A DNA stretch of 64,000 bases, taken from contig NZ_CP101823.1 in the NCBI RefSeq assembly GCF_024498175.1, positions 1 to 64,000 of the forward strand, read 5' to 3'. The position numbers were made by a program, and so were the translations under genes. Shown in pieces: positions 49,711-58,628 of this stretch. Each line of letters begins with the position of its first letter. Position 1 is the first letter of the stretch. Source of the stretch: Haloplanus salinarum (GTDB taxonomy: Archaea > Halobacteriota > Halobacteria > Halobacteriales > Haloferacaceae). The notes under the pieces are model-generated. The model was not told the DNA's origin and ran no database searches. It was given only the letters and a program-made list of their open reading frames with translations.

Positions 49711-50967
49711 ATGTCTGACAACAGCGGAGATCAGCGTGATCGCTTTTCGCGACGGACGTTCATCGCGACGACTGGCGTCGTCGGCATGGCTGGGCTGGCC
49801 GGCTGTGGCGGGCAGTCCGGTGGCGGCGAGGGCGGCGACGGCGACGACGGCGGCGAGTCCGACCCCGATCCCACCGCTACCGAAACCGAGTCGGGCATGT
49901 CCGGCGAGAGTGCGGGGACGGAGTCGAGCGGCGAGGGCCCGAACACCTCGTTGCTCAACGCCGAGGGATCGTCGACCGTCTACCCGATTTCGAACACGGG
50001 TAGTTCCTACTGGAACTCCAACGCGCCGCCGAGCGACGGCGAGTACTGGGGGTCGAACTCGGAGAGTACCGTGCCCGGCTGGAGCCAGCTCGGCGAGCCG
50101 GACATGCTCCTCGCGGACTACTTCGCCTCGAAGTTCGGCTTCGAGCCGACTGAGCAGCGCTCCAGCCCGCCGTTCCAGACGACGATCGGTCTGAGCCACT
50201 CGGGGACCGGCTGTGAGGCCGTCACGGAGGGTCTGGTCGACATCGGCAACTCCTCGGGGCCGATCACGGCGGAACTCGACTGGAGCGAGGAGCAGGCCCA
50301 GAACACGGTCGTCGACAACGTCGTCGGTCGCGACGGCCAGCCGGTCGTCGTCAGTTCGGACGTCGTCGACGCCGGCGTCACCCAACTGACCGGCGAGCAG
50401 GTCCGCGGCATCTACCAGGACGAGATCACCAACTGGAGCGAGATCGAAGGGATCGACTACGACCAGGAGATCTACGCCATCGGCCGCGCCGAGGGCTCCG
50501 GGACGGACACCTCGTTCCGCCTGAACATGCTCGGCAGCGCCGACGCCTCGATGTCGGGCGTCGACACGCGCTTCGGGCAGAACCAGCAGGTCGCGCAGGC
50601 CGTCTCCCAGAACGAGGGCGCCATCGCGTACATGGCGCTGGCGTTCACCAGCGAGACGGTTACCCCCATCGCCATCAATTTCGACGGCACGCTCTACGAG
50701 CCGGACCGCGACGCCGAGAACACCATCTTCGACAGCGAGTACCCGCTCAACCGCGACCTGCACATGTACACGCTGATCGAGGACTCCAACCCGGACGGTG
50801 GCGGGTACGACGCCCGCGAGGCCGCCTTCATCAACATGTTCCTCAACGAGTTCGGGCAGACCGTCTTCGTCGAGGGGAACAACTACATCCCGCTGCCGAC
50901 GAGCGACCTGCAAGCCATGAAAGAGCAGGTTTCGCCCCTCGCCACCGAAGACCTCATCATGCCCTAA
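49711..50967 (+). CDS. pstS: phosphate ABC transporter substrate-binding lipoprotein
   Basis: 418 residues. The Tat signal RFSRRTFIATTGVVGMAGLAGC (Cys at about 33) is followed by a Gly/Asp/Thr-rich linker to about residue 80. The PBP fold begins LNAEGSSTVYPISN and contains IGLSHSGTGCEAVTEGLVDIGNSSGPIT, which are the phosphate-binding Ser/Thr and Gly residues of PstS, then the second-lobe ITNWSEIEGI and EGSGTDTSFRLNMLG. It binds phosphate outside the cell and delivers it to PstCA. Length fits the haloarchaeal PstS. It starts the pst operon. Confidence 0.93.
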   Translation: MSDNSGDQRDRFSRRTFIATTGVVGMAGLAGCGGQSGGGEGGDGDDGGESDPDPTATETESGMSGESAGTESSGEGPNTSLLNAEGSSTVYPISNTGSSYWNSNAPPSDGEYWGSNSESTVPGWSQLGEPDMLLADYFASKFGFEPTEQRSSPPFQTTIGLSHSGTGCEAVTEGLVDIGNSSGPITAELDWSEEQAQNTVVDNVVGRDGQPVVVSSDVVDAGVTQLTGEQVRGIYQDEITNWSEIEGIDYDQEIYAIGRAEGSGTDTSFRLNMLGSADASMSGVDTRFGQNQQVAQAVSQNEGAIAYMALAFTSETVTPIAINFDGTLYEPDRDAENTIFDSEYPLNRDLHMYTLIEDSNPDGGGYDAREAAFINMFLNEFGQTVFVEGNNYIPLPTSDLQAMKEQVSPLATEDLIMP

Positions 50968-51056
50968 TCCGGCGGACCGTCCGGAGCGGCTCGCCGTCGG
51001 CGACCACCGAACGTCCGTTTCTATGACACCTTCGGAAACACTCCCACGCACGAACC

Positions 51057-52184
51057 ATGGCATCGGCAACACGTAGCGAGCGACTGAACGCGGCCGCCGG
51101 ACGGCAGGTCCAGCGGGTTCGTGATTTCGCCGACGACACCGAACCCGCGGCGCTGGTCGTCGTCACGATCATCGCCCTCTCCCTGCTGACGGCGTTCGTC
51201 GGGTTCCTCGCGGTTTCGGACCTGACGATCCTGCCGTTCGTCGTGTTCGTCGTGGCGGCGGGGTACGGCTGGATGCGACACCAAGAGGAGACGGCGCTGG
51301 TGTTGACGCTGACGATGACCGTCTCGACGCTGTTGATCCTCGGGCTGATCATCGTGTTCATCTTCCGGGAGTCGCTTCCGGTCCTCCAGTACGAGAGCGC
51401 GACCGTGTTCGGCGTGAGCGTGCCGGGACTTCGGATGTTCATCCAGCCCAACTGGGACGCGGTGTCGCCGCCGATCCGGTACTCGATGGTGCCGATGATC
51501 CACGGGACGGTGATGGTGACCGTCGTCGCGACGGCGGTCGCCGGGCCGCTGGGCGTCGCCGCCGCGCTCTTTCTCTCGGAGATCGCACCCGACGTCGTCC
51601 GGGAGTTCGTCAAGCCGGGCGTCGAAATCCTCGCTGGCATCCCCTCCATCGTCTACGGCTTCATCGGCTTCACGATCCTCAGCCCGTGGGCGTCGGATCA
51701 GTTCCGAACCACCGGACAGGGGAGTTACCTCTTCGTCGGCATCGTCGTCGGGCTGATGGCGCTCCCGACGGTCGTCTCCGTCGCCGAGGACGCCCTCAGT
51801 AGCGTCCCCGAGTCGATGAAGAGCGGATCGCTCGCCGTCGGAACGACCGACTGGCAGACCATGACCTCGATCACCCTCCCCGCGGCGTTCTCGGGCGTCT
51901 CCGCCGCGGTCCTCCTCGGCGTCGGACGTGCCATCGGCGAGACGATGGCCGCGACGGTCATGCTCCGTGGCGTCCCGCGGCTCACCGAACCGCTCGTGAA
52001 CGTCTTCTACGGCCAGGAGACGCTCACGTCGCTCATCGCCCGCAACTACGGCGAGGCGGACGGGCTCCAGATGGACGCCCTGTTCGTCGCCGGCGTGATC
52101 CTCTTCGTCACGGTGCTCGTCATCTCCATCGGCGCACAGTACATCGAGTGGCGGATGCGCAGCAAGCTGGGAGGTGAAGCCTGA
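51057..52184 (+). CDS. pstC: phosphate ABC transporter permease PstC
   Basis: A 375-residue permease with about seven hydrophobic segments. The EAA-like cytoplasmic loop is ALSSVPESMKSGSLAVGTTDWQTMTSITLPAAFSGVSAAVLLGVGRAIGETMA, and GVEILAGIPSIVYGFIG is the upstream consensus of the PstC family. The amphipathic N-terminal 40 residues precede the first helix. Its TGA overlaps the ATG of pstA. It forms the membrane pore with PstA. Confidence 0.92.
   Translation: MASATRSERLNAAAGRQVQRVRDFADDTEPAALVVVTIIALSLLTAFVGFLAVSDLTILPFVVFVVAAGYGWMRHQEETALVLTLTMTVSTLLILGLIIVFIFRESLPVLQYESATVFGVSVPGLRMFIQPNWDAVSPPIRYSMVPMIHGTVMVTVVATAVAGPLGVAAALFLSEIAPDVVREFVKPGVEILAGIPSIVYGFIGFTILSPWASDQFRTTGQGSYLFVGIVVGLMALPTVVSVAEDALSSVPESMKSGSLAVGTTDWQTMTSITLPAAFSGVSAAVLLGVGRAIGETMAATVMLRGVPRLTEPLVNVFYGQETLTSLIARNYGEADGLQMDALFVAGVILFVTVLVISIGAQYIEWRMRSKLGGEA
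52170..52177 (+). promoter_or_regulatory. strong Shine-Dalgarno sequence for pstA
   Basis: GGAGGTGA, complementary to the archaeal 16S 3' end, six bases before the ATG at 52184. It lies inside the 3' end of pstC, so pstA has its own ribosome entry as well as stop-start overlap; it fixes the pstA start. Confidence 0.75.
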
Positions 52185-53797
52185 TGGCGGGTGCGACCCG
52201 GTCGCGGCTGGTCGAGGGCGACACGTCGGCGACCGACGCGGTCGCCGGCGCGACGGTCGGCCTCTCGGCGGTCCTGTTCGCGCTCGCGGTGGCGGCGATG
52301 TTCGAGTGGGTGAGTCTCACCGGGACGGTCGCCGGCGTGTCGACGGTGACGCTACTCGGCGGGCTGTTGGTCGGTCTCGGCGTCGCCGTGTCCACCTTCG
52401 GCCTCGGCTCGTGGTTCGGCTACGTCGAGACCGAACCGGACGCGAGCGCCGGCCTGATCGCGAGCGTCGGCGCGGCGGTGCCGTGGTTCGTCGTCGGGGG
52501 CGGCGTCGTCTCCCAGACCCTCGGGTTCGGTACCGTCGGCGGCGTCGTCGGAGCCGTCATCGCCGGCGGCCTGGGCTTCGTCGGAACCGCCGTCCCCCGT
52601 GAGGACGTGGGCTCGACGGTGCCCCTCGGCGCCCTGCTCGCGTTCGTCGGCGCCGTCTTCCTCACCGGGACGATCGGGCCGGCGTGGCTGTGGGACCTCG
52701 GCTGGGAGCAGCAGGCCTCGATCACGGCCGAGTTCCTCGTCCCGGTCGCGACGCTGTTTTGCGCCCTCTACGGCGGCTGGGCCGCGGCCAAGGCCTACGG
52801 CCGGTTCGGTGCACGCGGCCGACACATGGGCGCGTACGTCCTCGTCTACCTCAACGCGCTGTCCATCGTCGCCTTCCTCTTTATCCTCATCGCCTTCGTC
52901 GTCGTCCAGGGACTCCCCGGCCTGCTCACCGGCGTCCGGGTCGGTGCCGGCGTCGGCCCGCAGGTGTTCGGGTCGTTCGAGCTGCCGGTGTACGTCCCGT
53001 TCGTGATGAACGGCGTCGCGCTCCTGAACGACTTCCAGGGCGTCCTCCCGGCGATCGTGGGGACGGTCTGGCTGGTCGTCGGCGCGGTGCTGTTTGCGGT
53101 GCCGCTGGGCGTCGGCGCGGCGGTCTTTCTCACCGAGTACGCCGAACGCGGCCGGTTCACTCAGGCCGTCGAGGTGTCGACCAACGGCCTCTGGAGCACG
53201 CCGAGCATCGTCTTCGGGCTGTTCGGGTTCGCCTTTCTCGTGCCGCGCTTCGGCAACCGGAAGTCGCTGCTGGCCGGGATGCTCACGCTCGGGTTCATGC
53301 TCCTCCCGCTGGTGCTCATCACGAGCCGGGAGGCGATGCTCTCGGTCCCCGACGAGTACCGCGACGCGAGCGCGGCGCTCGGCGTCCCGAAGTGGCAGAC
53401 GATCCGTAGCGTCGTCCTCCCGGCCGCGTTACCGGGCGTCGTCACGGGGGTCATCCTCGGCGTCGGCCGGATCGCGGGCGAGACGGCGCCGATCCTGCTG
53501 ACGATGGCAGGCGGGACGTTCGTCCCCGGGGGACAGACGGTCGACGTCATCGGCGGCTTCGAGTTCACCGGCTCGCCGCCCTTCGTCGCCAACCCCGAAC
53601 TCCTGCAGGCGACCTCGGCGCTCCCCTACCAGCTGTACGCCCTCATCACCGCGGGCGTCGGCCTGGGGAGTAACGTCTCCGATCCCGGCGGCTTCCGCTG
53701 GGCGACGGCGCTCGTCCTGCTCGTCGTCGTCCTCTCCTTCTACGCGATCGGCATCGGCGCGCGCTACTACTTCCGACAGCGACTCAGCCACGAATAA
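52184..53797 (+). CDS. pstA: phosphate ABC transporter permease PstA, long form
   Basis: A 537-residue permease, start at the ATG overlapping the pstC stop (TGATG). An extra N-terminal domain (residues about 15-210) adds about six hydrophobic helices with a Gly-rich pattern ([18 protein letters not shown]) not found in bacterial PstA. The canonical permease part follows: [40 protein letters not shown] and the EAA loop [45 protein letters not shown]. The long form is common in haloarchaea. The additional helices might sense or stabilise PstC. Confidence 0.9.
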   Translation: MAGATRSRLVEGDTSATDAVAGATVGLSAVLFALAVAAMFEWVSLTGTVAGVSTVTLLGGLLVGLGVAVSTFGLGSWFGYVETEPDASAGLIASVGAAVPWFVVGGGVVSQTLGFGTVGGVVGAVIAGGLGFVGTAVPREDVGSTVPLGALLAFVGAVFLTGTIGPAWLWDLGWEQQASITAEFLVPVATLFCALYGGWAAAKAYGRFGARGRHMGAYVLVYLNALSIVAFLFILIAFVVVQGLPGLLTGVRVGAGVGPQVFGSFELPVYVPFVMNGVALLNDFQGVLPAIVGTVWLVVGAVLFAVPLGVGAAVFLTEYAERGRFTQAVEVSTNGLWSTPSIVFGLFGFAFLVPRFGNRKSLLAGMLTLGFMLLPLVLITSREAMLSVPDEYRDASAALGVPKWQTIRSVVLPAALPGVVTGVILGVGRIAGETAPILLTMAGGTFVPGGQTVDVIGGFEFTGSPPFVANPELLQATSALPYQLYALITAGVGLGSNVSDPGGFRWATALVLLVVVLSFYAIGIGARYYFRQRLSHE

Positions 53798-53799
53798 CG

Positions 53800-54726
53800 A
53801 TGAGCGATTCACAACAGACCCAACAGAGCAAGACGCGAACCAGGACGACGGGCAGCGATCAACCCCTCGAAACCACCAGCGGCGAGACGGTCGAGGAGAC
53901 CAGAGCGGAGTGGGTGGAGTACGACTTCCAAGGGGAGGCGAAGATGGTCGCCGAGGACCTCGACGTCTACTACGGCGACGACCACGCCCTCAAGGGCGTC
54001 TCGATGGAGATCCCCGCGGAGAGCGTCACCGCGCTCATCGGCCCCTCGGGGTGTGGGAAATCGACGTATCTCCGCTGTCTCAACCGGATGAACGACCGGA
54101 TCAACGCCGCCAACGTCGACGGGTCGGTCCGGCTCGACGGGAAGGAGATCTACCAGGACGGCGTCAACTTGGTCGAACTCCGCAAACGGGTCGGCATGGT
54201 GTTCCAGTCGCCGAACCCGTTCCCGAAGTCGATCCGGGACAACATCGCCTACGGTCCGCGGAAACACGGCGATATCAACACCGGACTGCTGGCCCGCGTG
54301 CTCGGCCGCGACGACGGCGAGGAGGAGCGCGAACTCGTCGAGCGGGCGCTCAAACAGGCCGCCCTCTGGGACGAGGTGCACGACCGGCTGGACGACAACG
54401 CCCTCGGCCTCTCGGGTGGCCAGCAACAGCGGCTCTGTATCGCCCGGTGTCTCTCCGTCGACCCCGAGGTCATCCTGATGGACGAGCCGGCGTCGGCGCT
54501 CGATCCGATCGCGACCGCGAAGATCGAGGATCTCATCCACGACCTCGCGGAGGAGTACACCGTCATCATCGTCACCCACAACATGCAGCAGGCGGCCCGC
54601 ATCTCGGATCAGACCGCCGTCTTCCTCACCGGCGGCAAGCTCGTCGAGTACGACGACACCGACCGGATCTTCGAGGACCCGCAGAGTCAGCGCGTCGAGG
54701 ACTACATCTCCGGCAAGTTCGGGTGA
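53800..54726 (+). CDS. pstB: phosphate ABC transporter ATP-binding protein
   Basis: 308 residues. After a 50-residue charged N-terminal extension, the ATPase has Walker [22 protein letters not shown]-loop [19 protein letters not shown], signature [15 protein letters not shown], Walker [17 protein letters not shown] and H-loop [15 protein letters not shown]. The NRMND segment and DNIAYGPR are typical of PstB. It energises phosphate uptake. It follows pstA after two bases. Confidence 0.95.
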   Translation: MSDSQQTQQSKTRTRTTGSDQPLETTSGETVEETRAEWVEYDFQGEAKMVAEDLDVYYGDDHALKGVSMEIPAESVTALIGPSGCGKSTYLRCLNRMNDRINAANVDGSVRLDGKEIYQDGVNLVELRKRVGMVFQSPNPFPKSIRDNIAYGPRKHGDINTGLLARVLGRDDGEEERELVERALKQAALWDEVHDRLDDNALGLSGGQQQRLCIARCLSVDPEVILMDEPASALDPIATAKIEDLIHDLAEEYTVIIVTHNMQQAARISDQTAVFLTGGKLVEYDDTDRIFEDPQSQRVEDYISGKFG

Positions 54727-54729
54727 ACC

Positions 54730-55404
54730 GTGCCCCGAGACGAGTTCCAGCAGTCGCTCGCGGACCTGCGCGCCGAGGTGCTGTCGATGAGCGACCTCGT
54801 CGGCGACCGACTCGACCGCGCGCTGGCCGCCCTGGAGACAGTCGACGAGGCGACCGCCCGGGAGGTAATCGAGGGCGACGACGCCGTCGACCGACGGTAT
54901 CTGGAACTGGAGTCGACGTGCATCCAGCTGTTCGCCCGGCAACAGCCGGTCGCGGGTGATCTCCGCTTCGTCGCCGCCTCGTTCAAGATCCTCACCGACC
55001 TCGAACGCGTCGCCGACCTCGCGGTCAACCTCGCACAGTACACCCTCGAAGCGGACCGGAAGCGGTTCGCGGAGGTCGACCTCTCGGCCATCGGCGACCT
55101 CGCCAGCGGGATGCTCGACGACGCCATGACCGCCTACCGGACCGACGACGCGGCCCTGTGTCGCGAGGTGGCCGCCCGGGACGACGAACTCGACTCGCTG
55201 TGCCAACGCGCGAGCGAGCGGGTGGTCCGGGACCTCATCGAACGCGAGGTGTCGGACGGCGACGGCTGGGCGGTCGAACGGCTGCTCGACGACGTCTCGC
55301 GGCTCCTGTTGATCGTCCGCGACCTGGAACGGGTCGGCGACCACGCGGTCAACGTCGCCGCACGCACCCTCTACATGATCGAGAGTGACCCGGAACTCGT
55401 CTGA
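54730..55404 (+). CDS. phoU: phosphate uptake regulator PhoU
   Basis: A 224-residue all-helical protein of two tandem three-helix bundles. The conserved motifs ARQQPVAGDLRFVAASFKILTDLERVADLAVNLAQ and LLIVRDLERVGDHAVNVAARTLYMIES each carry the E/D-x-x-x-D metal cluster residues of PhoU. It restrains Pst uptake and links it to signalling. GTG start at 54730, three bases after the pstB stop. The next gene has its start 19 bases beyond the phoU stop. Confidence 0.93.
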   Translation: MPRDEFQQSLADLRAEVLSMSDLVGDRLDRALAALETVDEATAREVIEGDDAVDRRYLELESTCIQLFARQQPVAGDLRFVAASFKILTDLERVADLAVNLAQYTLEADRKRFAEVDLSAIGDLASGMLDDAMTAYRTDDAALCREVAARDDELDSLCQRASERVVRDLIEREVSDGDGWAVERLLDDVSRLLLIVRDLERVGDHAVNVAARTLYMIESDPELV

Positions 55405-55413
55405 GACGGCGGC

Positions 55414-55418
55414 GGAGG
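55414..55418 (+). promoter_or_regulatory. Shine-Dalgarno sequence fixing the AbrB-PhoU start
   Basis: GGAGG five bases before the ATG at 55424; it decides for that ATG (METRKLQKIGG) over the in-frame GTG at 55385, which lies inside phoU. Confidence 0.7.
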
Positions 55419-55423
55419 CGACG

Positions 55424-56449
55424 ATGGAGACGCGCAAACTCCAGAAGATCGGCGGCTCGACGTACTCGGTGTCGCTCCCCAAGGAGTGGGCGACCGAACA
55501 CCACCTGGAGGCGGGGATGCCGATCCACCTCTACCCCCACACCGACGGCTCGCTCGTCGTCCGGAGCGCGGCGCGGGACGGCGGTCCGCTCGCAGCCGTG
55601 GAACTGACGCCCCCGAACGCCGACGCCGCGACCCTGCGGCGGACGCTGGCGGCGGCCTACGCCGTCGGCTACGACGCCGTCACCATCCACGCGCCCGACG
55701 GGGCGTCCTTCGGCGCCGACGAGCACCGTGCCCTCCGCGGGATCGCCGACCGACTGGTGGGGTTGTCGGTCGCCGAGGCGACCGGGGAGCGGCTCGTCGT
55801 CGAGACCCTCCTCGACACCGGCGAGGTGTCCATCCAGCAGTCGGTGATCCAGCTCCAGTTCACCGCCCTCTCGATGCACCGGACCGCCGCGGAGTCACTC
55901 ACGGCCCCCGACGAGGTGGAGCGACTCGCCGACCGCGACGACGGGGTCGACCGCCTGTTTCGCATGCTCACCCGTCACCTCAACCGCTCGCTCGTCGACT
56001 TCGCGGAGGTCGACCACCTCGGCGTCGGCCGCGCGGCGCTGTTCGATTACTACCTCGTCGCCCGCCAACTGGAGCGGGTGGCGGACCACGCGGTCGACGT
56101 CGCCGCCGTCGTGGACCGCGCCGACGAACTCCCGCCCGCGGCGGTCCGCGACGACCTCGCGGACCTCGCCGCGCGGTCCCGGGACGTGGTCGAGGCGGCC
56201 ACGACCGCAGTCGTCGAATCGTCGAGCGAGCGCGCGTACGCGGTGCTCGACCGCAAGGACGCCCTCGTCGACGACGTCCGTGCCCTCGACCGGGCGCTCT
56301 TCGAGCGGTCGCCGCCCGGTGCCTACGCCGTCTCGCGGATCCTCGCCGCCCTCGTCCGCACCGCGGCCTGTGGAGGCAACGTCGCCCGCGTGGCGCTCCG
56401 GACGAGCGTCCGGCCCGACGGTCGCCGACGTCGCTCGTCGCACGGCTGA
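55424..56449 (+). CDS. SpoVT/AbrB - PhoU fusion regulator
   Basis: A 341-residue protein. Residues 1-45 (METRKLQKIGGSTYSVSLPKEWATEHHLEAGMPIHLYPHTDGSLVV) form an AbrB-type swapped-hairpin DNA-binding domain. The rest (about 90-330) is a diverged PhoU-like double bundle (LFDYYLVARQLERVADHAVDVAAVVDRA). This is the standard archaeal phosphate regulator design, in which the phosphate-sensing fold is attached to a DNA-binding head, and makes it a likely transcription regulator of the pst operon. It is preceded by a GGAGG at 55414. Confidence 0.9.
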   Translation: METRKLQKIGGSTYSVSLPKEWATEHHLEAGMPIHLYPHTDGSLVVRSAARDGGPLAAVELTPPNADAATLRRTLAAAYAVGYDAVTIHAPDGASFGADEHRALRGIADRLVGLSVAEATGERLVVETLLDTGEVSIQQSVIQLQFTALSMHRTAAESLTAPDEVERLADRDDGVDRLFRMLTRHLNRSLVDFAEVDHLGVGRAALFDYYLVARQLERVADHAVDVAAVVDRADELPPAAVRDDLADLAARSRDVVEAATTAVVESSSERAYAVLDRKDALVDDVRALDRALFERSPPGAYAVSRILAALVRTAACGGNVARVALRTSVRPDGRRRRSSHG

Positions 56450-56477
56450 GCGACGCCCGGCGGTCGGGTGTGCGACC

Positions 56478-56888
56478 CTACCCCCGGCGGGGTGGGTTCG
56501 GCGCCCGGACCGTCGAGACGTACGCCGCGAGGTCGGTCGCCGTGACGATACCGATGGGCGCCCCGCCGTCGACGACCGGCAGGTGGTAGTGGCCCGTCTC
56601 GACCATCCGATCGGCGGCCGCCTCGACGCTGTCGGCCGCAGCGACCGTGACGACGTCCGTGCTCATGACGTCCGAAACGGGCGTCTCGGGCCCGTACGAC
56701 GCCTCACCCGCGACGATCCGCACGACGTCGGTCACGGTCAGGATCCCGTCGAGACGGCCCTGCTCGACGACGACGACCGAGCCGACGTCGTGTTCGATCA
56801 ACAGTCCCGCCGCGGCCCGTAGTGCGGTGCCACCGTCGACGGTGTGAACCGGCGCCGACATGAGGCTTCCGACGAACACGTCTTCCAT
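56478..56888 (-). CDS. CBS-domain pair protein
   Basis: A 136-residue protein consisting of two CBS motifs, about 7-60 (LMSAPVHTVDGGTALRAAAGLLIEHDVGSVVVVEQGRLDGILTVTDVV) and 73-125 (VMSTDVVTVAAADSVEAAADRMVETGHYHLPVVDGGAPIGIVTATDLA). It is a stand-alone adenosyl-ligand sensor. It converges on the AbrB-PhoU gene. A minus-strand TATA cccttatcgtac at about 56916-56927 is 28 bases upstream of its ATG at 56888, so it is leaderless. Confidence 0.88.
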   Translation of the reverse strand: MEDVFVGSLMSAPVHTVDGGTALRAAAGLLIEHDVGSVVVVEQGRLDGILTVTDVVRIVAGEASYGPETPVSDVMSTDVVTVAAADSVEAAADRMVETGHYHLPVVDGGAPIGIVTATDLAAYVSTVRAPNPPRRG

Positions 56889-57023
56889 CAGTCGTGGTAC
56901 GCGGTGACGTACGATAAGGGTGCCGTGGCCAGCGGGCGGGCCGGGGCCCGGTCGCCGACGGGATCGGTTTCGGGCGCGTCGCCCGGGGTGTCGATTCCCG
57001 TGCTCGGCGGACAGCCGGCGGTC

Positions 57024-57257
57024 TCACTCCTCCGGGATGGAGTAGAGGTGGTAGGCCGCCGTGCCGACGACCACCGCGGCGGAGAACTCGGTGACGCCGA
57101 CGACGAGGAACGCCTCGCGGAAGGTGAGTCCCATGGATTCGAGCGTCGGCAACGCGAACAGTCCGATCACGGCTACCGCCACGCCGACGACGAGGCCGAC
57201 GACGGCCAGACGGTTCAACGAGGCGGGGTAGTCGTTCCCGGTGGTGTTGGCTAGCAT
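57024..57257 (-). CDS. two-helix small membrane protein beside bop
   Basis: A 77-residue protein starting MLANTTGNDYPASLNRLAVVG at 57257, with two hydrophobic segments (about residues 14-37 and 46-70) and the end YHLYSIPEE. It is downstream of bop on the same strand, across a hairpin and a T6 tract. I do not recognise the family; it could be a bop-linked protein or unrelated. The in-frame upstream start at 57362 would add a 35-residue basic segment and is less likely. Confidence 0.68.
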   Translation of the reverse strand: MLANTTGNDYPASLNRLAVVGLVVGVAVAVIGLFALPTLESMGLTFREAFLVVGVTEFSAAVVVGTAAYHLYSIPEE

Positions 57258-57298
57258 CCGTTCGACAGTCCGGCTTCTCGGCGGTGCGGTACCGTCGG

Positions 57299-57380
57299 AA
57301 AAAACCGCTGTGGTTCGCGTGCGGTCATTCTGCCGACTGTACGTCGTCCGAGATACCGCCACGTCGGGACGGGTATCTCG
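57299..57380 (-). terminator. hairpin and T6 tract downstream of bop
   Basis: Reading with bop, a 9-bp stem (57380-57372 with 57357-57349, cgagatacc) begins 18 bases after the stop, and T6 (A6 at 57299-57304 on the plus strand) follows about 45 bases later. This is the expected site of transcript end for a strongly expressed gene. Confidence 0.55.
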
Positions 57381-57397
57381 AACCGGTCACGGCTGAC

Positions 57398-58189
57398 TCA
57401 GTCGCCCGTGGCTGCCGTCCCCTCGCCGGCGGACGGTTCGGGGGCCTCGACGTCGCCGAAGATGGCGCGACTCCGGAGCAGCAGGAGGCCGAACCCGACC
57501 TTCGCGCTCACGTCGAGGATCATGAACAGCAGCGTCTCGACGCTCAGGGGGACGACGCCGACGCCCTCGCTCCCGACGAGCCACACCACCGGATAGGCCG
57601 ACCAGAGGATGATGGTCAGGTTCCGGAGTATCATGAACGTCGAGGCGACGTCCTCGCGCATCTCGTTTGCCTTCGCGGTGAACCCGAAGAACAGCACGTA
57701 CAGGATGTACAGCATCGCGGCCGTGCTGATCGCCCACCAGATGAACCGGTACTGGTAGACCTGGGTCAGCGCGCCGATGAGACCGGTGCCGATCATGATG
57801 CCGTCGGCCCCGACCAACGCGAGGATGGTGCCCTGGTCGGCGTCGACTAGCAGGGCGAGGTCGAGCAACAGCAACGGCGTAGTGAACAGCCAGTCGGCGT
57901 ACCGCGCCCAGTAGATCGGGTGTTCCTCACCGCCGAACGGCACCATCGTGAGTCCGTACCCCAGCAGCATCGAGAGGTACATCGTGAACGCGATGGCGGG
58001 GATCAGCGTCGTGATCGCGTAGAACTTCTTGGCACCTGGATCTTCCACGCCCATCCCCCGCATCATGAAGTACAGGGTACCGAGGCCCATCAGTGCGGTC
58101 CCGAGCGCGAGCCAGATCCACTCCGGCCGGGACGTGATCTGTCCCATCTGTAGTGCCACGTTCGACATCGTTGGTATTGCTCCCGACAT
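57398..58189 (-). CDS. bop: bacteriorhodopsin, light-driven proton pump
   Basis: 263 residues, seven helices. Helix C RYADWLFTTPLLLLDLALLVDAD carries the proton acceptor and donor Asp (positions matching D85 and D96 of Halobacterium) and Thr of T89; the retinal Lys is in LDVSAKVGFG (K216 equivalent). The ATG at 58189 (MSGAIPTMSNVALQMGQITSRPEW) is chosen because the precursor then aligns with the known 262-residue pre-bacterio-opsin and because the UAS lies 39 bases upstream. An in-frame ATG at 58168 would be seven residues shorter. The protein pumps protons out on illumination, and needs retinal from Brp. Confidence 0.95.
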   Translation of the reverse strand: MSGAIPTMSNVALQMGQITSRPEWIWLALGTALMGLGTLYFMMRGMGVEDPGAKKFYAITTLIPAIAFTMYLSMLLGYGLTMVPFGGEEHPIYWARYADWLFTTPLLLLDLALLVDADQGTILALVGADGIMIGTGLIGALTQVYQYRFIWWAISTAAMLYILYVLFFGFTAKANEMREDVASTFMILRNLTIILWSAYPVVWLVGSEGVGVVPLSVETLLFMILDVSAKVGFGLLLLRSRAIFGDVEAPEPSAGEGTAATGD

Positions 58190-58228
58190 ACACGTTGATG
58201 GTGTGACCCTTCGAGGGTAACTCTGGGT

Positions 58229-58243
58229 CCCAAACAGTACGGT
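58229..58243 (-). promoter_or_regulatory. Bat upstream activating sequence of bop
   Basis: ACCGTACTGTTTGGG on the minus strand matches every fixed base of the published UAS form ACCcnactagTTnGG. It ends 39 bases before the bop ATG, as in Halobacterium salinarum, with a TATA-like agttaccc between. Confidence 0.75.
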
Positions 58244-58320
58244 ATCCCGCGCCGGCGTCTCGCGCCCCGACACGTCGGTCGGGCCCGAACGCGGGACCGT
58301 GCCCAACTGATGCGTGTCGA

Positions 58321-58335
58321 GGGCGGTCCCCGCCC
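58321..58335 (-). terminator. GC-rich hairpin after brz
   Basis: gggcgg/ccgccc around a 3-base loop, immediately after the brz stop (58337). It could stop or stabilise the brz transcript before the bop promoter. Confidence 0.4.
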
Positions 58336-58336
58336 G

Positions 58337-58519
58337 TCACCACTCGAACAGGACGTAGAACTCGTGGTCGTTCCGACAGACGAGCGACCGCGCCTTCCAG
58401 CGCTCGTCCTCGGCTGCCGGCCGCTCCGCCGCGGTGACGGACTTCACGGTCGACCCTCGCGGAAGCCCCATCTTCACCGCCGACCCGCAACGCGGGCACT
58501 GGAACTCGGTGATTGGCAC
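58337..58519 (-). CDS. brz: bacteriorhodopsin-regulating zinc-finger protein Brz
   Basis: Exactly 60 residues from the GTG at 58519: VPITEFQCPRCGSAVKMGLP at the start, then SLVCRNDHEFYVLFEW. Metal ligands are CPRC (residues 8 and 11), Cys 48 and His 52. Brz is a 60-residue zinc-finger protein in the bop-brp intergenic region of Halobacterium salinarum that activates bop and crtB1; position, length and orientation match. The frame is open upstream, but the GTG is 27-36 bases after ccttaacccg, a good TATA candidate. No neighbouring brb-type basic gene is seen. Confidence 0.88.
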   Translation of the reverse strand: MPITEFQCPRCGSAVKMGLPRGSTVKSVTAAERPAAEDERWKARSLVCRNDHEFYVLFEW

Positions 58520-58576
58520 CGGTCGGAGACACAACGGGGTGCGGGTTAAGGATTCCTCCGGTTCCGAAGATACGAT

Positions 58577-58591
58577 ACCCACACAGTTTGG
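58577..58591 (+). promoter_or_regulatory. Bat upstream activating sequence of brp
   Basis: ACCCACACAGTTTGG matches the fixed bases of ACCcnactagTTnGG; it ends 37 bases before the brp ATG at 58629, the same spacing as at bop, with ttcacttttg as the TATA region. Confidence 0.7.
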
Positions 58592-58628
58592 TTCACTTTT
58601 GATTGATCGGTCGACCGTACCTCGATCC

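Noticed and set aside
58190-58336. A brb-type basic small gene between brz and bop
   Set aside because: Only a TTG-initiated frame that fuses in frame to bop is open; there is no separate start-stop unit.
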